In this document: in pieces, positions 35,002 through 45,300 of the stretch
How positions within the stretch are numbered: position 1 is the first letter of the stretch
How the letters are laid out: the number at the start of each line of letters is the position of its first letter
Source: Nocardia sp. SYP-A9097
GTDB taxonomy: Bacteria > Actinomycetota > Actinomycetes > Mycobacteriales > Mycobacteriaceae
Reading direction: 5' to 3'
Length of the DNA stretch: 64,000 nt
Assembly: GCF_009649815.1 (NCBI RefSeq)
Contig: NZ_WJIC01000016.1
Location: 1-64,000 of the forward strand
Program-made: the position numbers and the translations under genes
Notes under the pieces: model-generated
Seen by the model: the letters and a program-made list of their open reading frames with translations, nothing else
The model's database searches: none
What the model was told of the DNA's origin: nothing

Positions 35002-36021
35002 CTAGTCGGAGATGGCGGACAGCGCGTCGTTCAGCGCCAGCTGCCATGCTCGGAGCGGAGTGAGCCCGGCGGCGGCCCACGTTTTGCCTGATAGGACCGA
35101 ATATGCCGGGCGCGGAGCCGGTCTCGGGAAATCGGCGGTGCCACAGGGGAGTACACGGCCCGGATCGGCCCCGATACCCGCGAATACGGCCTGCGCGAGT
35201 TCGAACCAACTGGCCTGTCCGGCATTGGTGGCGTGCAGAATTCGCGGCAACTCGGGAAGCGAGACAGCACCGCTTCCCGTCATCCCGGCATGAGAGCTCC
35301 CCGTCATCCCGGCATGCTTTTGGCCGGGATCCACACCTACCGCACAGCAGCCCGCCGCGGTGGATCCCGGCCAAGGACGCGCCGGGGCGACGGGGGTTCC
35401 CGGGTCGCCCAGTCGCCCTGCCAATTCCAGCAGGCCGGCGGCCAAATCCACTGCGTACGTGGGTGATCCGAGCTGGTCGGCGACCACGTTCACGGTGTCG
35501 CGTTCGGCTTCGAGGCGGCGCATGGTGGCGACGAAGTCGGTGCCCTGGCCGGTGTAGACCCAGGCGGTTCGGACAACGCGCGCATTCGGGTCGAGCTCCA
35601 GAACCGCTTTCTCCCCTGCCAGTTTCGAGCGGCCGTAGACAGTGGACGGACCGGTCGGATCGGTCGGCTCATAGGGGTGAGAGGCAATGCCTGGGAAGAC
35701 ATAGTCGGTGGAAACCATCACCAGGTGTGCCCCCACTTCGGCGCACACCTTCGCCAGCACGGCCGGTCCGGTGGCATTGACCGCGAACGCCGCGTCCACA
35801 TCCGATTCTGCTTGATCCACGGCGGTATACGCCGCGCAGTTGAGCACCACATCACCCGGATTCACCACGGCGCGAACGGCATCGGCGGCGGTGATATCGA
35901 GTTCGGCGCGCCCGTAGCCACGTGCGCCCGGCGCGAGCGCGAGCAGTGCGCGCCCGAGTTGCCCGCGCGCACCGGTCACCACGAGCCGCTCGGTGATCGG
36001 TGTCACGGCGGGAAAAGTCAC
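35002..36021 (-). CDS. rmlD: dTDP-4-dehydrorhamnose reductase RmlD with an in-frame repeat insertion
   Basis: RmlD makes dTDP-L-rhamnose, the substrate of WbbL. The Rossmann motif VVTGARGQLGRALL, MVSTDYVF and the catalytic YGRSKLAGE are intact. At about residues 216-249 there is an extra segment of about 33 residues (running through CCAVGVDPGQKHAGMTGS and a second HAGMTGS) that does not occur in ordinary RmlD. It is encoded by a palindromic repeat at 35276-35374 that keeps the frame. It lies between GLLELAG and RILHATNAG, a surface-loop position, so the enzyme may still fold. The start is uncertain (GTG 36021 or GTG 36006). Confidence 0.9.
   Translation of the reverse strand: MTFPAVTPITERLVVTGARGQLGRALLALAPGARGYGRAELDITAADAVRAVVNPGDVVLNCAAYTAVDQAESDVDAAFAVNATGPAVLAKVCAEVGAHLVMVSTDYVFPGIASHPYEPTDPTGPSTVYGRSKLAGEKAVLELDPNARVVRTAWVYTGQGTDFVATMRRLEAERDTVNVVADQLGSPTYAVDLAAGLLELAGRLGDPGTPVAPARPWPGSTAAGCCAVGVDPGQKHAGMTGSSHAGMTGSGAVSLPELPRILHATNAGQASWFELAQAVFAGIGADPGRVLPCGTADFPRPAPRPAYSVLSGKTWAAAGLTPLRAWQLALNDALSAISD
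35276..35374. repeat. Palindromic repeat, family 2, inserted in frame in rmlD
   Basis: CCCGTCATCCCGGCATG occurs twice in tandem (35276-35292 and 35300-35316). TTGGCCGGGATCCAC at 35320-35334 pairs perfectly with GTGGATCCCGGCCAA at 35360-35374. The total of 99 bases equals 33 codons, so the rmlD frame is preserved. A related copy of the left half lies at 41873-41908. Confidence 0.85.
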
Positions 36022-36240
36022 GGCGGTCAGTCTGGCATGACCGGCATGTGCCGGGTACACCCGACTCCACCTGCGGCAATACTGCCTCGCGCGCATATAC
36101 GCGCACGAGGCCGCACGACTCACGGAGTCGCGGCTACACGGACATGTCTGCCCGCGCGTCTAGCCTGCCTAGTGGGGGAATTCCATCGACGTGACCCGGA
36201 GTTCGGGTGTGGTCGGCCGAGCACTGAGAGGAAGCCGAGG

Positions 36241-37755
36241 TTGTCGCAACCCACGAGGGCATCCGCGCCGCTACCGTCGCGCCGCCCCGCAAGGTCTGGT
36301 TCGTGGGGCGGTTGGCGCCACGCGAATCCGCTGCGTGCATTGGCCGCGGCGGCCGCGGTGCTGGTTCTCGTGGTGACCGGACTCGGCTGGCACAGTGTGG
36401 ATCAGCTTGTTTCCAGCATCGAGCGGATCGGCAATCTCGGCCTGGGTGGGGGCCGGGACGGCGCGGTGGACATTCTCATGGTGGGCATCGACTCCCGTAC
36501 CGACGCGCACGGCAATCCGCTGTCCGAGGATGAGCGGGCCATGTTGCACGCGGGCGATGAGGTCGGCCTCAATACCGACACCATTGTCTTGATCCGGGTG
36601 CCGAACAATGGCGAATCGGCGACCGCCATCTCCATTCCACGTGACTCGTATGTGGATATTCCGGGCATGGGGATGGGCAAGATCAATTCGGCGTACGGCG
36701 CGACCAAGCTGACCGAACAGCAAAAGCTTTTGGACAAGGGCGTTTCCGAGGCCGACGCGGATAAGCGCTCGACCCTTGCCGGTCGGCAGGCGCTGATCAA
36801 GTCGGTCGCGAATCTGACCGGTATCACCGTCGACCATTACGCCGAGGTCGGTCTGCTCGGATTCGTACTGCTCACCGATGCCGTCGGCGGTGTCGATGTC
36901 TGCCTGAACAATCCTGTGTACGAACCCATGTCGGGTGCGGACTTCCCCGCCGGACGCCAAAAGCTCAATGGCCCAGAGGCTTTGAGCTTCGTACGGCAGC
37001 GCCATGAGCTACCGCGGGGCGACCTGGACCGGATCGTGCGTCAGCAGGTGTATATGGCGCAGCTGGTGCATCAGGTGCTGAGCGCGAAGACGCTGACCAG
37101 CCCGGGCCGCCTGAAGGAACTCAGTGACGCGGTGGGTCGCACGGTCGTGCTCGACAACGGCTGGGATGTGTTGTCGTTCATGCACCAATTGCAGGATTTG
37201 TCCGGCGGTCAGGTGAAGTTCGAGACCATCCCGGTGAAGGATCTGAACGGCTGGACCGACAAGGGTGAATCGGTGGTGCGGGTCGATCCGCCCGCCGTGC
37301 AGAAGTATGTCGCCAAAACCATCGGCGAGGACGATTCACACGATGAGACCGGTGGTATCGACCCGTCCACCGTCACCGCGGACGTCTACAACGCCAGCGG
37401 TGCCGGCGGCCTGGCAGGGCAGGCGGCACAGGCGCTGGCCGTCAAGGGTTTCCGCACCGGCACGGTGGACAATTGGATCGGCGGGCCGATCCAGAGCAGC
37501 CGGGTGCTGGCGGCGAGCGGTGGTGACCCGAAGGCGCGAGCGGTCGCGGCGGCGCTGGGCGGGCTGCCGGTATTCGCACAGGACGGACTGCCGGAGGGCT
37601 CGGTCCGGGTGGTGTTGGCGAGTGACTACTCTGGTCCCGGTTCGGCGACGGGCAGCACCCTGGACTTCACCACCGGCAGTACCACCACCATGACCCCGGT
37701 GCCGCCCGCTCCACCCATCGATGCCGGTAAGAACGGACCGAAATGCGTGAACTGA
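36241..37755 (+). CDS. LytR-CpsA-Psr (LCP) family cell-wall ligase
   Basis: LCP proteins attach arabinogalactan or other undecaprenyl/decaprenyl-linked glycans to peptidoglycan. The 504-residue protein has a short cytoplasmic N-terminus, one transmembrane helix (about residues 38-58, AAAAAVLVLVVTGLGW), the LCP domain with ILMVGIDSRTD, AISIPRDSYVDIPG, and RQRHELPRGDLDRI, and a C-terminal LytR_C domain (about 375-465, VTADVYNASGAGGLAGQAA). The TTG start at 36241 has GAGAGG upstream. Diverges from rmlD, matching its place in linkage-unit metabolism. Confidence 0.92.
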   Translation: MSQPTRASAPLPSRRPARSGSWGGWRHANPLRALAAAAAVLVLVVTGLGWHSVDQLVSSIERIGNLGLGGGRDGAVDILMVGIDSRTDAHGNPLSEDERAMLHAGDEVGLNTDTIVLIRVPNNGESATAISIPRDSYVDIPGMGMGKINSAYGATKLTEQQKLLDKGVSEADADKRSTLAGRQALIKSVANLTGITVDHYAEVGLLGFVLLTDAVGGVDVCLNNPVYEPMSGADFPAGRQKLNGPEALSFVRQRHELPRGDLDRIVRQQVYMAQLVHQVLSAKTLTSPGRLKELSDAVGRTVVLDNGWDVLSFMHQLQDLSGGQVKFETIPVKDLNGWTDKGESVVRVDPPAVQKYVAKTIGEDDSHDETGGIDPSTVTADVYNASGAGGLAGQAAQALAVKGFRTGTVDNWIGGPIQSSRVLAASGGDPKARAVAAALGGLPVFAQDGLPEGSVRVVLASDYSGPGSATGSTLDFTTGSTTTMTPVPPAPPIDAGKNGPKCVN

Positions 37756-38459
37756 ACGAGACCCTCACCGAAGCGGTGCTCGACCCCATCCTCGCCCGCG
37801 ATCCGGCGGGCCCGCGCATCACCTACTACGACGACGCCACCGGGGCGCGCATCGAGCTATCGGCGCTGACGCTCGCCAACTGGGCGGCCAAGACCGCCAA
37901 TATGATTCGCGACGAATTCGGGCTCTCGGCCGGTTCCCGGGTGGCGGTGCTGCTGCCCGCGCACTGGCAGACCGCGGCGGTGCTGCTGGGCTGCTGGTGG
38001 GCCGGGGTCGAGGTGGTACTGCACGCCGATCCCGATGCCGAACTGGCGCTGGTGACCGCGGATCGCATCGATGAGGCCGGTGATATTCCGGAGGTCGCGG
38101 CGCTGTCGCTGGATCCCATGGGTATGCCGGTGCGGGATCTGCCGGTCGGAGTCACCGATTACGCGAGCGCCGTGCGCGTGCACGGCGACCAGTTCCGGCC
38201 CGGCGGTATCGGCTGCGCACTGGACGGCACCTCGGTGTCGGAGGTCTTCGAGGAGGCGCGCAAATCCGCTGCGCGTCAGGGCTTCACCTCCGAGGATCGG
38301 GTGCTCTCCACAACCTCGTGGGAAACCCCGGCCGAATTGATCGATGGGCTGGTCGCGATTCTCGCCTCCGGAGCCTCATTGGTGCAGGTCGCGAACCCGG
38401 ACCCGGACGCCCGCGAGCGCCGCATCGCCACCGAACGGGTCACCGCACACCGTTCCTGA
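37743..38459 (+). CDS. TIGR03089 family protein (AMP-ligase-like fragment)
   Basis: A 238-residue protein overlapping the LCP gene end by 13 bases. It resembles the N-terminal part of acyl-CoA synthetase-like folds (LSAGSRVAVLLPAHWQTAAV, then LGCWWAGVEVV) but lacks the adenylate-forming catalytic motifs and C-terminal domain; this short form is the TIGR03089 family of actinobacteria. Function unknown; consistent conservation next to the LCP gene hints at a role in envelope biogenesis. Confidence 0.85.
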   Translation: MRELNETLTEAVLDPILARDPAGPRITYYDDATGARIELSALTLANWAAKTANMIRDEFGLSAGSRVAVLLPAHWQTAAVLLGCWWAGVEVVLHADPDAELALVTADRIDEAGDIPEVAALSLDPMGMPVRDLPVGVTDYASAVRVHGDQFRPGGIGCALDGTSVSEVFEEARKSAARQGFTSEDRVLSTTSWETPAELIDGLVAILASGASLVQVANPDPDARERRIATERVTAHRS

Positions 38460-38555
38460 CTCCTGCCACGGGAGGATTTCCGATTCCCTCTTCGGGATGT
38501 TCTTCACCACACCGGATTTACGTACGGTGGAAGCATCCGAGGATGGGAGTCAGCG

Positions 38556-39854
38556 ATGATGAGCCCGCGATACCGGTTACGGTGGCTGCTGGAACAGGGA
38601 TCACCCAGGTACGCACTGCGCCTGAACGCCCGGCGGGGTGACCCGTTCGCCCGGCTGGTCGGCAGTAGGGCCGGCCTGCGCGACCCCTACCCGTATATCG
38701 AGCAGATACGCGAGCGCGGGCGCATGTACCGCGGCCCGATCGGCTGGGCGACGGCCGACTATGAGCTGAGCCGAGCCATCCTGCGCGACAATCGATTCGG
38801 CGTCTTCGGGATGAACGGGTTCGAATTGCCCGCGGTGGCCAAGCGGCGGATTGCCGCCGCGCCGCTGCCGCCGAATCCGGTGGAAGCGCCGTCGATGCTG
38901 CAATTGGATCCACCCGAGCACACGCGGATGCGCAAATCGGTGTCGGCGGCCTTCACTCCACGTGCCATCGGACGCCTGCGCGATCGCGTCGAGTCGGTGA
39001 CCGTGGAACTCCTGGAGGCGCTGCCCTCGGATGGTTCGGCCGATCTGATCGCAAACTTCGCCGGGCAGGTGCCGATCGCCATCATCGCCGAAATGCTGGG
39101 CTTCCCACAGGAATCCAGGCCGCAGTTCCTGGAGTGGGGTGACGCGGCCAGTCCACTGCTGGATATCGGCATCTCCTGGAAGGCGTGGCGGATTGCCGCC
39201 GAATCCATGATGCAGATGGACGGCTACCTGGACCGGCATATCGCCCAGCTGCGCGCCCAGCCCGGCGAGGACATTCTGAGCAGCCTGGTCAGCGCGGGCA
39301 ATCTGGACGACAACGAACTCAAGGCCACCGCCAGCCTGCTCATGGGTGCCGGCTTCGAGACCACGGTCAATCTCATCGGCAACGGTGTGGTGCAGTTGCT
39401 GGCGCATCCGGAGCAGCTGGCGCGGCTGCACAAGGAGCCGGAACTGTGGCCGCAGGCGGTCGAAGAGGTGCTCCGCTTCGACGCACCCGTCCAAACCACC
39501 GCGCGAATCGCCCTGTGCGACACCGAGATAGACGGCAACAAGATGCACAAGGGCGCTGTCGTCGTGCTGTCTCTCGCAGGTGCGAATCGGGATCCGAAGA
39601 TGTTCGAGAATCCGGATCGATTCGATATCACCCGCGCGAACGCCAAAGACCACCTGACCTTTTCTAGTGGTATCCACACCTGTCTAGGCGCGAGCCTGGC
39701 GCGGATGGAAGCCATCCACGCCCTCCGCTCCCTCTTCGACCGGTTCCCCGACCTGTCCCTCGCCCAAACCCCGGAGCGCCGGCAGCTCTTCACCCTGCAC
39801 GGCTACTCCCGAATGCCGGTCAACCTCGGCCACCGCGCCACCGCCGTGGTGTAG
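38556..39854 (+). CDS. Cytochrome P450
   Basis: A soluble 432-residue P450. Signatures are the I-helix AGFETT (about residue 268), the K-helix EEVLRF (ExxR), and the heme loop FSSGIHTCLGASLAR with the Cys thiolate ligand. Substrate unknown. GGGAG lies six bases before the ATG. No ferredoxin gene is adjacent, so electrons must come from elsewhere. Stands alone between the LCP/TIGR03089 pair and a convergent esterase gene 15 bases away. Confidence 0.94.
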   Translation: MMSPRYRLRWLLEQGSPRYALRLNARRGDPFARLVGSRAGLRDPYPYIEQIRERGRMYRGPIGWATADYELSRAILRDNRFGVFGMNGFELPAVAKRRIAAAPLPPNPVEAPSMLQLDPPEHTRMRKSVSAAFTPRAIGRLRDRVESVTVELLEALPSDGSADLIANFAGQVPIAIIAEMLGFPQESRPQFLEWGDAASPLLDIGISWKAWRIAAESMMQMDGYLDRHIAQLRAQPGEDILSSLVSAGNLDDNELKATASLLMGAGFETTVNLIGNGVVQLLAHPEQLARLHKEPELWPQAVEEVLRFDAPVQTTARIALCDTEIDGNKMHKGAVVVLSLAGANRDPKMFENPDRFDITRANAKDHLTFSSGIHTCLGASLARMEAIHALRSLFDRFPDLSLAQTPERRQLFTLHGYSRMPVNLGHRATAVV

Positions 39855-39868
39855 ACCGGGTCGGGCGG

Positions 39869-41428
39869 TCAGTAGAAGCCGACGACCTGGTCGCCCCAGA
39901 CCGAATTGCGGTCGCCGTCAAGGTCTTCCACGATCCTGTCGGCGGCGTCGATCACCAGGGTTTTGCGCTCGGCGATGTTGTATGGCGGCCAGTGTTTGGA
40001 GCCGTCGATGGCGGCGGGGACGCCGTGCGCGGCGAAGGCGGTCCAGCGGCGCATGATGCGGCCCGAAACCTCCTGTGCCACTTTGCGTCCGCCGAGCCAG
40101 AAGGTCGGATCGTGTTCGAAGGAGCCGAAATTGCCGAAGACATAGGGCAATTCGGTGGCATGTCCCGCGCCGACCCGGGCCGCCTTGAGCATGGGCGTGG
40201 CATGGTCGAAGCGGTACATCCAGGTCGGCGAATGCGTCGAATGCGCCTCCGCCACCCAGTGCGCGGGCATCCGGAACGCGGCATCGGTCGAGAGCCCGAG
40301 CGCACCGCGCGACGTGGAAACCGTATAGGCCGAGGCGATTTCGGCGATCCGCTCCGCCGACAGTCCCGGATGTTCGGCGGCCACACCCAACAGCATGGCA
40401 TTCACCGCCTCGGGCGTGACCGGCATGATCGGCGAACGGAACAGCCGGAACATGGACGCCTCATCCCGATTGGTGCCGATGATCAACGGCACCCGGTGCG
40501 AGCGGCCCTCACGGAAGCGTTCGGTCGGATAGGCGGGCAGCAGATCACCGTCCACCACCGGTACCGCGGCCAGGCGGCCCGGCTCCTTGGTGGGCACTTC
40601 GTCGAAGAGCGTGCCCGCGGCGGCCACGAGCCGCTCGATCGGCAGTTCCAGGAGTTCACCCGCGCGGGCCTCCGACAACTCCAGCAGTTCCAGGTAGCGC
40701 CGCGCCACTCCCGCCGTCCGCTCCGGCCCGAAAACCGTGGTGGCGGGCGGTGATTCGGCAATGGCGCGATGGAACAGCCCGGCCGAGCGCGGTGAGGTGA
40801 GCAGTGCGGTCACGCAGCCCGCGCCGGAGGATTCACCGAAGACGGTGACATTGCCCGGATCGCCGCCGAAGGCCACGATATTGTCGCGCACCCATTCCAG
40901 GGCGAAGATCTGATCGTGCAGGCCCAGATTCGGCACGAAGTCCGCGCCGAGCGAGGACAGATCGAGGAAGCCGAGCGCGCCGAGCCGGTAATTCACCGTG
41001 ACCACGATGAGCCCGCCGGTCTCGGCCAGCCTGCGCCCGTCATAGATGGCCTGTGCGGCGGTACCCAGGCAGTACGCGCCGCCGTGCAACCACACCATGA
41101 CCGGCAGTGGTTCATCGGTGGCGGCGGCCGGAGCCCACACATTGAGCCAGAGGCAGTCCTCCCCCATGCGCAGCCCGGAATCCACCGGGACGAAGCCCGC
41201 GCTCTGCGGCGCGATCTCCCCGAAGGTCAGGCAATCACGCACCCCATCCCAGCGATGCGGGGGTTGCGGCGGCCGGAAACGATTGGGTCCGCCGGCACTC
41301 GCGGCGTACGGAATTCCGCGCCATACGGCGGTGGTTCCCTCGTGCCGACCCCGGACCTGGCCGTATTCGGTCCTTACGACCGGATCGATATCCTCGTCCG
41401 GCAGTGTCTCGAAGACTCGAGTGCTCAC
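39869..41428 (-). CDS. Type B carboxylesterase
   Basis: A 519-residue alpha/beta-hydrolase of the carboxylesterase type B family. The oxyanion hole is WLHGGAYCLG, the nucleophile elbow GDPGNVTVFGESSGAG (about residue 187), and EDCLWLNVW is the second family signature. Predicted triad: Ser, Glu (GTNRDEASMF), His near 405 (FDHATP or HATELP). No signal peptide is apparent, so it is probably cytoplasmic. The GTG at 41428 has AGGAGG upstream. Confidence 0.93.
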   Translation of the reverse strand: MSTRVFETLPDEDIDPVVRTEYGQVRGRHEGTTAVWRGIPYAASAGGPNRFRPPQPPHRWDGVRDCLTFGEIAPQSAGFVPVDSGLRMGEDCLWLNVWAPAAATDEPLPVMVWLHGGAYCLGTAAQAIYDGRRLAETGGLIVVTVNYRLGALGFLDLSSLGADFVPNLGLHDQIFALEWVRDNIVAFGGDPGNVTVFGESSGAGCVTALLTSPRSAGLFHRAIAESPPATTVFGPERTAGVARRYLELLELSEARAGELLELPIERLVAAAGTLFDEVPTKEPGRLAAVPVVDGDLLPAYPTERFREGRSHRVPLIIGTNRDEASMFRLFRSPIMPVTPEAVNAMLLGVAAEHPGLSAERIAEIASAYTVSTSRGALGLSTDAAFRMPAHWVAEAHSTHSPTWMYRFDHATPMLKAARVGAGHATELPYVFGNFGSFEHDPTFWLGGRKVAQEVSGRIMRRWTAFAAHGVPAAIDGSKHWPPYNIAERKTLVIDAADRIVEDLDGDRNSVWGDQVVGFY

Positions 41429-41627
41429 AGCCCACCTCCTCGTACTCCGTAAATCGAGAGTACCGAGTGCATCGGAAACGGCAGGTCGATCGTGACCCGC
41501 GTGCCGCCCGCCAGTGCCTCGGCCGCGCGGGTACACGTCCGGCCCCACGCCATTGGTCTCGGTCCCAGCGCCTCATCGAGTGGCCGGTCCCGCCACCGAT
41601 ACGCCGGGCCTCGCCTACGCTGGGCAG

Positions 41628-41858
41628 GTGCCGAGTTATGCGTACCGATGCCGCAGCTGCGGCGACAGCTTCGAAATGTCCCGTCCCATGGCGGAGGCGT
41701 CCGACCCCGCCGACTGCCCGCAGGGGCATTCGGACACCGTCAAACTACTGACCACCTTCGGAACGGTCAGCCGCGGCGGAGCCATCCCCGCCGCCGCATC
41801 CCAGATGCCCTCGATGCCCTCGGGCGGCGGCTGCTGCGGTGGCGGAGGCTGCTGCTGA
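41628..41858 (+). CDS. FmdB family zinc-ribbon protein
   Basis: A 76-residue protein starting VPSYAYRCRSCGDSFEMSRP. It has the FmdB-type zinc knuckle CxxC, a second half-knuckle ADCPQGHSDTVKLL, and a glycine/cysteine-rich tail GGGCCGGGGCC. The role of the family is unresolved (putative regulatory protein). Start chosen at GTG 41628 by match to the conserved N-terminus. Confidence 0.88.
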   Translation: MPSYAYRCRSCGDSFEMSRPMAEASDPADCPQGHSDTVKLLTTFGTVSRGGAIPAAASQMPSMPSGGGCCGGGGCC

Positions 41859-41872
41859 CCCAGCCCCGGCCT

Positions 41873-41908
41873 CCCCGTCATCCCGGCATGCTTTCGGCCG
41901 GGATCCAC
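41873..41908. repeat. Palindromic repeat, family 2, half copy / hairpin
   Basis: This 36-base sequence is nearly identical to 35299-35334 inside rmlD (one T/C difference in the loop). It folds as ATCCCGGC and GCCGGGAT around an 8-9-base loop. Here it lies between convergent genes and could serve as a terminator for both. Confidence 0.75.
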
Positions 41909-41912
41909 ATCC

Positions 41913-42194
41913 TCAGCCGGCGTCCTTCTTATCCACATGCCCGAGCGAGCGCCCCGGTGCCACCCGATCCCGCACTCGCTGCTTGAGGATGGCGATATCG
42001 GGAAAACCGCCGTCCGCCTTGCGATCCCAGATCTGCTCGCCATCCACGGCGATGCGGAAGACCCCACCCTCGCCGGGCACCAGCGCCACCTCGGACAGTT
42101 CGGCCTCGAAGGTGGTCAGCAATTCCTGAGCCATCCAGCTCGCACGCAGCAGCCACCGGCACTGAGTGCAGTATTCGATCGCGACGCGGGACAT
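41913..42194 (-). CDS. SelT/SelW/SelH (Rdx) family thioredoxin-like protein
   Basis: A 93-residue protein with the Rdx pattern: C9-x2-C12 in IEYCTQCRW after the first strand, then GEGGVFRIAVDGEQIWDRKA and FPDIAILKQRVRD. It would be a small cytoplasmic redox protein; partner unknown. ATG at 42194 follows AGGG at suitable spacing. Confidence 0.88.
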   Translation of the reverse strand: MSRVAIEYCTQCRWLLRASWMAQELLTTFEAELSEVALVPGEGGVFRIAVDGEQIWDRKADGGFPDIAILKQRVRDRVAPGRSLGHVDKKDAG

Positions 42195-42392
42195 ACCGGG
42201 CACCCTACCGGTGTGTCGTCCGCTTCGACCGGCGTGGTTCCGGTTTCGCCGAATTCGCTTATTGCACAGCGCTTTTCACATCGCGAATCACCGTCTTTTC
42301 CTTCGCACGCAGCAAAATATCGGCAATTCCCACTGCCGCGCACTTGTCGGTGCCCTGCGATAGACATGCGGTGAACGAAGGAAGGGGGCACG

Positions 42393-45300
42393 ATGACCAC
42401 CGCCTGGACCGCCGATCAGATCGCGGCGCTGGCTCCGGATGCCGCGTCACTCACCGCCGCACGCAAGCTGCGCGGCAAGTGGAGCGGCAGCGGACGGCAC
42501 GGCGCCGCGATCTGGGGCCTGTGCCAGGGCAGCGGTAGCCGCCCGTATCAGACGATCGTCGACACCGCCGGGCCCGCGTACAAATGCTCCTGCCCGAGCC
42601 GCAAGTTCCCGTGCAAACACGCGCTTTCACTGCTGCTGGTCTGGTCCGAGGGCGATATTCCAGCTACCGGCAGCATTGCCGATTTCGCGGGCGAATGGCT
42701 GGCCGGTCGCGCCGCCCGCGAAGCGAAAAAGGCCGAGCCCGAATCCGATTCGCCGCGCAAGGCCAAATCGGGGACCACCGATCAGCGTCGCGCCCGTGTC
42801 ACCGCCGGGCTCGCCGATCTGGATATGTGGCTCACCGATCAGATCCGCACCGGGTTGGCTTCGGCGGACCGCTCGATCACCGCCTTCGAAACCGTGGCCT
42901 CCCGCATGGTCGACGCCCAGGCGCCCGGTATCGCCACCACGCTGCGCCAATTGCCCCGTGCCGCAACCCGTTCCGACTGGCCGCAGCTCCTGCTGCGCGA
43001 ATTCGCCCGCCTGCATCTGCTGGCCACCGCGCACCAGCGCCTGGACGATCTCTCCCCCGCCCTGCAAGCCAGCGTCCGCACCCATATCGGCTACCCGAAC
43101 CCGGTGGAATCGGTCCGCGCCGAGACTCCCGTCCGCGATGCCTGGATGGTCGTAGGTGCCCGCACCACGGTCGAGGACAACCTCCACACCCGCCGAATCT
43201 GGTTGCTGGGCAGGAACACCGGCCGGTGGGCGCTGATCGTCGACCACCACTTCGGCAGCCCCGGCTTCCCGCAGGACACCCCCGCCCCGGGCTTCCTGAT
43301 CGACGCCGATATCCACTACTACCCCGGCGCGAACCGGCTCCGCGCCCTCTGGGGCACCCGCCACGCCCTTCCCGACCCCTTCACCACCCTGCCCCGCGCT
43401 GCCGAACGCCCATGGGGAATCGTCGCCGCGCTCACCGATCATGCGCGGGCGGTGGGAGCCGACCCGTTCATCCGGTCCTGGCCGATGGTGTTGAGCGAAG
43501 TCGTGCCGGTCCGCGACGAAAGCGGTTGGCATGTAGTCGAATCCGATGGCACGGCGCTGCCGGTCGCGGTCGCGGTCGACAACGGTGAACCCTGGCGACT
43601 GTTGGGGCTGTCGGGCGGGTATCCGCTGACCGTGGTCGGTGAGTGGACCGCCGATGGGCTCGTACCGGTCGCCGCGCTCTTCGACGGGGTGGTGGTGGAT
43701 ATCGGTGTAGCGGAGGGGACTTCATACGGCGTCCCCAGCGGCTCGTCCGGATCCGATTCCGGGAGCACCGAATTGGTGTCCACCGCACTCCTCGGCACGG
43801 CGCGCCGGACAGTCGGGCTGAATGCGCTGGCCGCACCGGTCGCGGCGCTGGCCACCCGCCTGGCTGGCAACCCCACCCCGGACTCGACCGACCGCCTCGC
43901 CGCCGACCCGACTCCCTATTCGACCGACGGCCTCGCCTGCAACCAAACCAACGGCCTCGCCAGCGCCCCAACCAGCGACTTGGCCGAAGGCCTCGCCGGC
44001 AACCCAGCCACCGACCCGATCGACGGCTTCATCGACGACCCGACCTCGGACCCGACCGCCCGTCTCATGGGTGATCCGGCCGCTGAGTTGCTCGAATCCG
44101 CTTCGCTCCAAGACTGTTTCGCGCGTGGTGGGGTGGCGACCGGTGGGGTGGAGCTGCCTGCCATCGCGGATGATGATGAGCGGTTCCGGTTGCCTCAGGG
44201 CGCCGCGGCACGGCTGGCGGAGCTGCTGGCCGATAATTCACCATTCTTGGATGAGTGGCTGGCTGCGGCCGACGCACGGGATTTTCGGGCTCCGGACGCG
44301 CTGTGCAGTGTGTTGCTGGAGCGGGCGAAAGCGCTTGCGCAGCATCGGGAACCGCTGTTGCGGTTGGCGGGGGCGCGGGGGCGCTGGCTGGCGGGGCAGC
44401 ATCCGGGGTGGCGCACGCTGGTGCGGGCGGATGTGGCAGATGAATCGGTGTGGTCGCACGGCCGGGCCGCCGAACGGCGAATGTGGCTGGCGCAGTTGCG
44501 GCATCGTGATCCGATTGCCGCGCGCGATGCTCTGGCCGGCACCTGGGGCACCGAATCCGGGCCGGGGAAGGCGGAGCTGCTGGCGGTTTTCGGTGACGGG
44601 CTCTCGCTGATGGACGAGGCGCTGCTGGAGACCGCGCTCGATGATCGCCGCGCCGAGGTGCGGCGGATGGCCGCCGATCTGCTCGGCCGACTGCCGGATT
44701 CGCATTTCGCGCAGCGCATGACCGAACGCGCCGCCGCCTGGCTCACCTTCGGAAAGCGGCTGCGCCGACCGGAGTTGACCACCACCGGCCCGGGCGTCCT
44801 GGACGATGCCGCCCGCCGCGATGGCGTCGGAGATTCCTTCGGCTACACCGCCTATCGCGCCGACGGCGCACCCGATCTGTCCGCCGAATGGCTGCACCGG
44901 GTGGTCGCGGCCACCCCGCTGCGGCATTGGGAGCGGGTGCTCGGTCCGCCCGAGCAGGCGGTACGCACCGCCATGACCGAGACCATGCGCGGCCCCATGT
45001 TCGCCGGCTGGACCGATGCCGCACTGGCGCAACAGGATTCGACCTGGGCGCAGGCACTGTTCGCCGCCTACGCCGCCCAGGAGGCGGGCGAATCCGATAG
45101 TGAGAAGCTGCGCGAACTCTTCGCCCTGCAACCCCTGGACGATCAGATCCGGCATCTGCGCCGCCTGGACAGCAGTTGGCTCGCCGAGATCGAATCACTC
45201 TTGCGCGCCATATCGCAGCCGTGGCCCGGCCCGATGGCCGAACACGTGCTGCGCCTCCTACTCGAACGCGCGCAACTCAGCGCCGACCGCCCGGGTGCGC

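Noticed and set aside
35677..36240. 188-codon N-terminal extension of the LCP gene
   Set aside because: It overlaps rmlD in antisense and lacks conservation-like features; TTG 36241 has a suitable ribosome binding site and leads into the transmembrane helix.
36022..36240. GC-rich interrupted palindrome in the rmlD/LCP divergent region (near 36087-36114)
   Set aside because: It resembles a hairpin but has mismatches and no evidence for a specific regulator; not reported as an operator.
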